53,061 nt of DNA from Bartonella massiliensis (GTDB lineage Bacteria; Pseudomonadota; Alphaproteobacteria; Rhizobiales; Rhizobiaceae). Position 1 is the stretch's first letter; the number at the start of each line of letters is the position of its first letter. The notes beneath the pieces are model-generated. The model saw only the letters and a program-made list of their open reading frames with translations. It was not told the origin of the DNA and did not search any database. The DNA is taken from positions 1 to 53,061 of the forward strand of contig NZ_CABFVS010000017.1 of the NCBI RefSeq assembly GCF_902150025.1, given 5' to 3'. This document shows positions 47,073 through 53,061 of this stretch, in pieces. A program made the translations under genes and the position numbers.

Positions 47073-49586
47073 ATGCGTACACCTGGTTGGTTAACTACCC
47101 TTTATTGCTTTATTCTTTTAAGTAGCATTTATATTGCCTTACCCAATTTATTTTCACACGAACAAGTTAAAAATTCGAAATTCTTACCCGATACCCGTGT
47201 CGCCCTTGGTCTTGATCTCCAAGGAGGCTCTTCTCTCTTGCTCGAGGTTGATAGTAAAACGTTAAAACGCGATCAATTACACATCGTTTTAAGCAACGTG
47301 CGCAATACATTGCGTGAAAAACAAATCCGTACCTCAAGTGTGCGTATCGTCGAAGATAGTGTTGTTGCCCTTATTTCTGATCCCACACAAACTGAAAAAG
47401 CACTCTCTGCTTTAAAAACATTAATAACCCCCATCCACAGTAGCTTTGGTACGACAGAACCTAACATCACGATCAGCGCTGAAAATGAAATACTCCGTGT
47501 CACGTTAACAGAAGCAGGGATAAAAGATCGTATAAGCAATGCTATTGAACAAAGCTTAGAAATCATCCGTCGCCGTATCGATCAAGTAGGTGTTTCAGAA
47601 CCAGCAATCCAAAAGGTTGGAAATGATCGTATTATGGTCCAATTGCCTGGCTTACAAGATCCAAAACAACTGCGAGATCTTTTAGGCACAACCGCCAAGA
47701 TGAGTTTTCATCTTGTTCCCTCTAATGTGGACCTCAATAATCCTCCTATAGGTGTTTCTATTCTTCCTGGATATACGGATGAAACACAACATTTTGCGAT
47801 TTATGATCAAGTCGCTTTAGACGGAAATGTCCTTAAAGATGCCCGTGCAGGTTTCGACCCGCAAATGCCTGGACGTTCTATTATTTCATTTACGCTAGAT
47901 TCTGCTGGTGCAAAAATATTTGCCGATATAACACGACAAAATATTAACCGCCCTTTTGCCATTGTTCTTGATCATAAGGTTTTAACCGCTCCTATCATCA
48001 ATAGTGTTATTCCCAATGGACAAGGTCAAATTACAGGAAACTTTGACCCCAAAGAAGCCTCAACTCTAGCTGCGCTGCTCCGTGCTGGCTCTCTCCCCGC
48101 CCCACTCACAGTCATTGAAGAGAGAACGGTAGGTCCAAATCTTGGTGCTGATGCCATTCAAATGGGACTTTACACCGGTATAATCGGCTTTATACTTGTT
48201 GCAATTTTTATTTTTCTTCTCTACCGGATTTGGGGGCTCATTGCCAATATAGCCCTAGCGCTCCACACGATTTTAACATTTGCAGCCCTCAGTCTCCTCG
48301 GTGCAACACTGACCCTACCTGGGATTGCTGGTATTATCTTAGGCATCGGTATTGCGGTTGATGCCAATATTCTCATCAATGAACGTATCCGTGAAGAAAG
48401 TCGCAAAGGTGTGAGTGCTTTTGCGGCTCTCGATCGTGGTTTTAAACAGGCTTTTGCAACTATTGTTGATGCAAATGTTACGGCGATTATAGCAACTGTT
48501 TTACTCTTTTGGTTTGGCACCGGTCCCGTTCGTGGTTTTGCCGTAACCATGTTGCTTGGTATTATCATCTCCATGTTTACCAATATCACCATTGTACGTA
48601 TCATCATGATTTGGATTGTTCGTAAATGGAAAATTAAAAAATTGCATATTCACTCTGCTTTTAACATTCTCCCCGAAAATACAACTTTCCACTTTATGAA
48701 CGCGCGCTTTTTGGGTATTGGCGTCTCAATTGTTTTATCAATGGCTTCAGTTTTCCTCTTTTTTAAGCCTGGCTTAAATTTCGGCATTGATTTCATTGGT
48801 GGCAGCCAAATGAGTATTACCACAAAAGCACCAGCAGACCTAGCAACCCTGCGCTCTAAGCTTTCTGCCCTTAATGTTGGTGAAATTACCTTGCAAAATA
48901 TTGATAATGAAAACACCGTACTCATTCGTATGCAAAAACAAAGTGGTAGCGAAGCACAACAAACCATCGCCATTGATAAAGTCAAAACGGCTGTACAAAA
49001 GATCTATCCCGATGCCACATTTGACCAAATAGAAGTTGTTGGCCCTAAAATTTCAGGCGAGCTTGCCACAGCGGCTTTTACGGCTGTTATTCTTGCAGCA
49101 ATTGCCATGACTCTCTATATATGGTTACGCTTCGAATGGTTTTTTGCCATTGGCGCCATTGTCACACTCATTCTAGACACCACAAAAATGATTGGTTTTT
49201 TTGCTTTATTTCAATTCGATTTTAATTTAACAGCCATCGCTGCCCTCTTAACAATTGTTGGATATTCTATAAATGATAAGGTTGTCGTCTATGATAGGAT
49301 GCGCGAAAATATGCGTCTTTATAAAAAAATGCCGTTGCGCGAACTAATTGATCTGTCCATTAATCAGGTTCTTGTCCGTTGCTTTTTTACATCAGCCACA
49401 ACAATTCTTGCTATGCTTCCTATGGCGATATGGGGTGGAAGTGCCGTTCATAATTTTGCATTGCCCATGGTCTTTGGGATTATTGTTGCAACATCCTCTT
49501 CTATCTTTATTGCAGCTCCTATTTTACTCCTGCTAGGAAACTGGTGGCGTGAACGAAATAATCGTGTAAATATTAAAGTGAAATGA
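47073..49586 (+). CDS. secDF: Protein translocase subunit SecDF (fused)
   Basis: This 837-residue inner-membrane protein uses the proton gradient to help complete Sec-dependent export. The SecD half is residues 1 to about 510, with VALGLDLQGGSSLLLEVD, the periplasmic P1 domain RRRIDQVGVSEPAIQKVGND, and LALHTILTFAALSLLGATLT with GIAVDANILINERIREE. The SecF half starts at about 530, with FLFFKPGLNFGIDFIGGSQM and VGYSINDKVVVYDRMRENMR. Twelve membrane segments are expected. SecD and SecF are separate in E. coli; the fusion is common in some Rhizobiales. It follows AACGGA before the ATG. Confidence 0.95.
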   Translation: MRTPGWLTTLYCFILLSSIYIALPNLFSHEQVKNSKFLPDTRVALGLDLQGGSSLLLEVDSKTLKRDQLHIVLSNVRNTLREKQIRTSSVRIVEDSVVALISDPTQTEKALSALKTLITPIHSSFGTTEPNITISAENEILRVTLTEAGIKDRISNAIEQSLEIIRRRIDQVGVSEPAIQKVGNDRIMVQLPGLQDPKQLRDLLGTTAKMSFHLVPSNVDLNNPPIGVSILPGYTDETQHFAIYDQVALDGNVLKDARAGFDPQMPGRSIISFTLDSAGAKIFADITRQNINRPFAIVLDHKVLTAPIINSVIPNGQGQITGNFDPKEASTLAALLRAGSLPAPLTVIEERTVGPNLGADAIQMGLYTGIIGFILVAIFIFLLYRIWGLIANIALALHTILTFAALSLLGATLTLPGIAGIILGIGIAVDANILINERIREESRKGVSAFAALDRGFKQAFATIVDANVTAIIATVLLFWFGTGPVRGFAVTMLLGIIISMFTNITIVRIIMIWIVRKWKIKKLHIHSAFNILPENTTFHFMNARFLGIGVSIVLSMASVFLFFKPGLNFGIDFIGGSQMSITTKAPADLATLRSKLSALNVGEITLQNIDNENTVLIRMQKQSGSEAQQTIAIDKVKTAVQKIYPDATFDQIEVVGPKISGELATAAFTAVILAAIAMTLYIWLRFEWFFAIGAIVTLILDTTKMIGFFALFQFDFNLTAIAALLTIVGYSINDKVVVYDRMRENMRLYKKMPLRELIDLSINQVLVRCFFTSATTILAMLPMAIWGGSAVHNFALPMVFGIIVATSSSIFIAAPILLLLGNWWRERNNRVNIKVK

Positions 49587-49681
49587 AAATGTTCTTTACT
49601 ACATACGATCCATTACTCTTCTCATAAAAGTATTCGTCATTTTCATTCATTCGCTTTTTGATCAAGAATAGTCAATAATCT

Positions 49682-50974
49682 ATGCTCCATGACACACCCC
49701 TTATCACAACCATTGTTGCCGGTTTATGTTTAGCATTTATTTTGGGAATGCTTGCTAGCCGTTTACGTATTTCCCCGCTTGTCGGCTACTTATTAGCCGG
49801 TGTTATTGTGGGCCCCAATACCGGTGGCTTTAAAATAGATTCCGTTATTATCAGCCAACTTGCTGAAATTGGTATTATTTTGCTCATGTTTGGTGTTGGG
49901 CTCCACTTTTCCTTAAAAGATCTTTTATCTGTTAAAGCGATTGCTGTTCCCGCTGCTATTGCACAAATGGCATTTTCTACTTTTCTAGGTTTCTGCCTTG
50001 GTCTGGTTATGGGGTGGGACTTCAGCGGGAGTTTGATCTTTGGCCTTGCTTTATCCATAGCAAGTACTGTTATTCTACTACGTGCTTTGCAAGAGCGTCA
50101 TCTTATTGAAACAGAAAAAGGCCGCATTGCCGTTGGATGGTTGATTATTGAGGATTTAGCAATGGTCCTTATACTTGTCCTCATCCCATCCTTGGCCAAT
50201 GCCCTTAGCAATACAAAAAAAGAAGCATTGGACCCTCTCGTTCAATGGTTAGATTTAAGTATTTGGGGTATTTTTGGTCTCACCATTCTGAAAGTGATTG
50301 TATTTATCACCCTTATGCTCATTATTGGGCGACGCGTTATCCCATGGCTCTTAAAAATGAGCGCGCAATCAGGATCACGTGAATTATTCCGCCTTAGTGT
50401 CTTTGCTATTGCTTTAGGCGTAGCTTTCGGAGCAGCTCATTTATTTGGTGTTTCTCTTTCTCTTGGTGCTTTTTTTGCCGGTATGGTCATGAGCGAATCA
50501 GAATTAAGTCACCGTGCTGCTGAAGAATCCTTACCACTGCGCGATGCCTTTTCTGTTCTCTTTTTTGTATCTGTAGGCATGTTATTTGACCCAGAGAAAC
50601 TTTTGACTCATTTTTTTCCCCTCTTAGCAACCGTATTCATTATCGTCATCGGAAAATCTGCTGTTGCCTTTTTCATCGTTAAAGCTTTTCGCTATTCGAA
50701 TGCAACAGCTTTAACGATTGCTGCAAGCCTTGCACAAATTGGAGAATTTTCCTTTATCCTTGCTGGCTTAAGTCTAAGCTTAGGACTTTTAAACAATGAC
50801 GCTCATGATTTAATTCTTGGAGGAGCAATTTTTTCTATTTTGCTCAATCCTCTTGTTTTTATTGCGTGTAATAAAATTAAAAAACATTTAGAAAAACTTT
50901 CTGCCTCCTCTCAAAATGACCAAACAATTATTGATATTGATCTAGAAGACCCTGACCAAGATTTTTACCCGTAA
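49682..50974 (+). CDS. KefB/YbaL-type monovalent cation:proton antiporter, membrane part (frameshifted)
   Basis: The first 430 residues are the CPA2 sodium/hydrogen exchanger domain with about twelve membrane segments. SPLVGYLLAGVIVGPNTGGF, QLAEIGIILLMFGVGLHFSL, ALSIASTVILLRALQERHLI, GWLIIEDLAMVLILVLIPSL and SLSLGAFFAGMVMSESELSH are typical. The frame ends at 50972-50974 after DLEDPDQDFYP, although the RCK/TrkA-N domain continues in another frame from about 50956. One missing T in the run at 50962-50966 explains this. The product is therefore an antiporter without its cytosolic gating domain, unless the break is a sequencing error. Confidence 0.88.
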   Translation: MLHDTPLITTIVAGLCLAFILGMLASRLRISPLVGYLLAGVIVGPNTGGFKIDSVIISQLAEIGIILLMFGVGLHFSLKDLLSVKAIAVPAAIAQMAFSTFLGFCLGLVMGWDFSGSLIFGLALSIASTVILLRALQERHLIETEKGRIAVGWLIIEDLAMVLILVLIPSLANALSNTKKEALDPLVQWLDLSIWGIFGLTILKVIVFITLMLIIGRRVIPWLLKMSAQSGSRELFRLSVFAIALGVAFGAAHLFGVSLSLGAFFAGMVMSESELSHRAAEESLPLRDAFSVLFFVSVGMLFDPEKLLTHFFPLLATVFIIVIGKSAVAFFIVKAFRYSNATALTIAASLAQIGEFSFILAGLSLSLGLLNNDAHDLILGGAIFSILLNPLVFIACNKIKKHLEKLSASSQNDQTIIDIDLEDPDQDFYP

Positions 50975-51423
50975 CCTTAAAAAACAACCATATCGTCATT
51001 ATTGGCTATGGTGCCATTGGTCAGTGTGTTGCATTATCTTTCATGAATAAAGATAAGCCTATAGTGATCGTGGAAGAATCAAAACGCCTCGCTGAGAAAG
51101 CAATTGCCGATGGCTTTGAGGTTATTTGTGGCAATATTATTCAACAAGAAATAATGAATGCAGCAAATATCAGTCATGCAGAGAAAGTTGTTATTACAAT
51201 GCGAAGTACCATTGAAGTAGGAGAATGTATCGTGAATATACGTGATATGAAGAAAAACATCCAGATAATCACACATGCATTATCCGACACAGAAACAGCT
51301 TATCTCATTGATTTAGGTGCTGATATTGTAGTAACTGATGATGAAGAAATTGCCAATGGCGTTATAGAACATATAACAGAACAAAGATCTGTAAAGAATA
51401 TGCTCAATCATGAAAATTTATAA
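50956..51423 (+). pseudogene. RCK (TrkA-N) domain cut off from the antiporter gene
   Basis: In this frame DFLPVTLKNNHIVIIGYGAI-type sequence (nucleotide motif GYGAIG at about 51004-51021) is the NAD-binding Rossmann loop. PIVIVEESKRLAEKAIADGF and EVICGNIIQQEIMNAANISH follow, then VVITMRSTIEVGECIVNI. The C-terminal part is ADIVVTDDEEIANGVIEHI. It restores the normal C-terminal domain of YbaL/KefB antiporters. An internal ATG at 51043 could start only a fragment lacking the GYG motif. Confidence 0.85.
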
Positions 51424-51448
51424 AAAAACATAAAATGGATAAAGAAGC

Positions 51449-52399
51449 GTGAAAATAAAGCAATTTATATGGCCATTAATTGGTATCTTCGCAATGCTAG
51501 TATCTATTCGGATTCTTTATATAAAGCTCTCTGCCATTTCTTTCGATGACGTATTAGAACGTTTGAGCGATTTAAGTGCACAACATTGGTTATTAGCTTG
51601 TTTATGTTCTCTCCTAGCCTATGCTGCTCTTGCTGGATATGATCGCATTGCCTTACAACATTTAGGTCATAAAATTTCTTGGGTTTTTATCGCTATATGT
51701 TCATTTACAACCTATGCTCTTTCACACAATATCGGTGCTTCAGTTTTTTCTGGTGCCGTTGTGCGCTATCGCGCCTATAAAATGAAAGGATTAAATGGAA
51801 CAGAAATCGCAATATTAGTGGGTTTTTGCTCTTTTACTTTTGTAATCGGTACAATCTTACTTTTAGGAATCGTTTTGGTTCTGCAACCCGAAATTATCAC
51901 CCTCATTCATGAAGAGCTTCCTGAATGGCTTGGAACCACGGTTGGAGCAATTTTACTCAGTTGCATAGTACTTTATACGTTTGGTAGCTGGCTTCAATTG
52001 AAACCTTTACGTTTGGGCAAGAAAATTCAGCTTTCCTATCCACGATTAAAAATTGTCGTTCAACAGCTTCTCATTAGCCCCCTAGAACTTTTAGGAGCAG
52101 CAGGAATTATATATGCCGTCCTCCCACACAATACAGATATTCATTTTATCTCTGTTCTTGGTGTTTTCCTAGCATCTTTTACGATAACTCTTCTCTCCAA
52201 TGCTCCAGCAGGAGGTGTAGGTGTTCTTGAAGCTCTCTTCATAACGGGCATGCCCAATATAAATCCAACCGATGTTATTGCAGCACTTATTGTCTTTAGA
52301 ATGCTTTATTTGATCATACCTCTCATCATTTCATTATTTGTGGTCGCCATTTTTGAAACGCAACAATATTGGAAAAGAATCAAAACACCGCCTGAATAA
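51449..52399 (+). CDS. UPF0104 (YbhN/lysylphosphatidylglycerol synthase-like) membrane protein
   Basis: This 316-residue protein has about eight membrane segments and belongs to the YbhN family, related to the membrane half of MprF flippases. CSFTTYALSHNIGASVFSGA is followed by VVRYRAYKMKGLNGTEIAIL, the family core. LLSNAPAGGVGVLEALFITG is the second signature. I keep GTG 51449, close behind AAAGAAG, as the start. It follows the antiporter by 25 nt and ends at a terminator. The lipid substrate, if any, is unknown. Confidence 0.88.
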   Translation: MKIKQFIWPLIGIFAMLVSIRILYIKLSAISFDDVLERLSDLSAQHWLLACLCSLLAYAALAGYDRIALQHLGHKISWVFIAICSFTTYALSHNIGASVFSGAVVRYRAYKMKGLNGTEIAILVGFCSFTFVIGTILLLGIVLVLQPEIITLIHEELPEWLGTTVGAILLSCIVLYTFGSWLQLKPLRLGKKIQLSYPRLKIVVQQLLISPLELLGAAGIIYAVLPHNTDIHFISVLGVFLASFTITLLSNAPAGGVGVLEALFITGMPNINPTDVIAALIVFRMLYLIIPLIISLFVVAIFETQQYWKRIKTPPE

Positions 52400-52402
52400 A
52401 TA

Positions 52403-52426
52403 AAACCCTATCAAGGGTTTCTTTTT
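52403..52426 (+). terminator. Rho-independent terminator after the YbhN-like gene
   Basis: The 7-bp stem AAACCCT / AGGGTTT with loop ATCA is followed by CTTTTT. It starts four bases after the stop codon region and ends the secDF-side gene group. Confidence 0.85.
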
Positions 52427-53061
52427 CACATATATAAATAATCATCATGCTGAAGTTTTATTGCCTATATGAATGAATACAATCGTTATTTGTATTTATC
52501 TTTTTTATATTGAGACTTTAAGCGCCTCTTTTATAAAGATCCTACTCTAGGAAAAACATAGAGATATATTGTCCTTCAAAAAAACATAAATTTGAAAATA
52601 CCTCTCCGTAAAGAAAAGCAATTGCTTCTATAAGCTTCAAGGAACCTTTAAGCTTAAAAATATCAGAGGTAATTTTTCATGCTATAATCGACTTTAAGAT
52701 TAGATAAAGCATATAATTGTTTCAAAAAAATATAAATTAAAAACAATTAAATAAACTTTCTATAAAAGAAAAGAATAAAAGAATTTCTTCTAAAATATCA
52801 TAAAAAATATGTAATAATAGTGTATATACATATATGTCATATTTTTATTTGTCACGTTCTTGAACAAAGTCATGCCTCTTACAAAGAAGAAAATACCATC
52901 GTGCAACCAATTTATACATCTTTCTTTAGAAATATCGCTCATCCTTCCATCTCATAAGCCTCGTGAAAAGTAGCCATTGTGCACCAAGATCCGTATGTCT
53001 CATAAAAAAAGCCTATACCGTTATCTATTCCACACCCAAAGTTATGGCACTCCTGGCACTT
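52427..53061. other. AT-rich end of window, no gene supported
   Basis: I see no reading frame of useful length, tRNA or integrase module in about 630 bases. A small palindromic AT stretch (tatatacatatatg) lies near 52820. Confidence 0.45.

Noticed and set aside
1..53061. CRISPR arrays, complete insertion sequences with transposase, rRNA genes and known riboswitches.
   Set aside because: I looked for regularly spaced repeats, transposase frames and conserved RNA landmarks and saw none.

Overview
The window reads as chromosome of a Bartonella-like alphaproteobacterium (Rhizobiales). Four things suggest this. The DNA is AT-rich. The str-S10-spc-alpha order is rhizobial: rpsL-rpsG-fusA-tuf-rpsJ through secY-adk-rpsM-rpsK-rpoA-rplQ, followed by a DegP-like protease and rarA. 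A pcm-tolC-popZ-valS block is present. There is also an outer-membrane beta-barrel of the Omp25/hemin-binding (Hbp) type, and the intergenic DNA is long and decayed, as in Bartonella. Species was not determined.

Layout. 1-1,645: two truncated integrase copies facing each other, with conserved upstream modules. 1,877-4,599: rarA and a periplasmic DegP/HtrA-type protease, overlapping by 4 nt. 4,869-23,456: 30 genes on the minus strand, comprising 26 ribosomal proteins or elongation factors (tuf, fusA) plus secY, adk, rpoA and rplQ. A near-consensus promoter lies upstream of rpsL at about 23,721-23,749, a hairpin lies between tuf and rpsJ, and a rho-independent terminator follows rplQ. 23,961-28,135 (plus strand): exonuclease III, then a four-gene glutamate/aspartate ABC importer (gltI, J, K, L) with a hairpin after gltI. 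28,257-29,174: a decayed Sel1-repeat gene that resembles exoR. 29,465-30,650: three decaying integrase copies in tandem. 30,718-36,422 (minus): valS, popZ-like, tolC, pcm. 36,657-36,989: tRNA-Cys and tRNA-Asn. 37,000-38,250: no intact gene, but another hidden integrase relic. 38,258-41,758 (minus): DEAD-box helicase, an exported protein of unknown function, ilvA. 41,915-42,000: tRNA-Leu(UAA). 42,331-46,419 (minus): Hbp-like porin, a small exported protein and an MscS-type channel. 47,073-52,399 (plus): fused secDF, a KefB-type antiporter split by a frameshift, and a UPF0104/YbhN membrane protein.

Most of the content is conserved core machinery: translation, Sec secretion (SecY, SecDF), proteolysis, repair, transport and envelope. 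The less ordinary signal is a dispersed element of about 150 nt of upstream DNA joined to the 5' end of a tyrosine integrase gene. It occurs at least six times here in both orientations and in all stages of decay, down to a copy recognisable only by alignment (37,660-38,035). Other points of note are the exoR-like pseudogene, because ExoR normally restrains the ChvG/ChvI (BatS/BatR) virulence regulator, and the split K+/H+ antiporter.

All calls come from reading the sequence and its translations. No database search was run.
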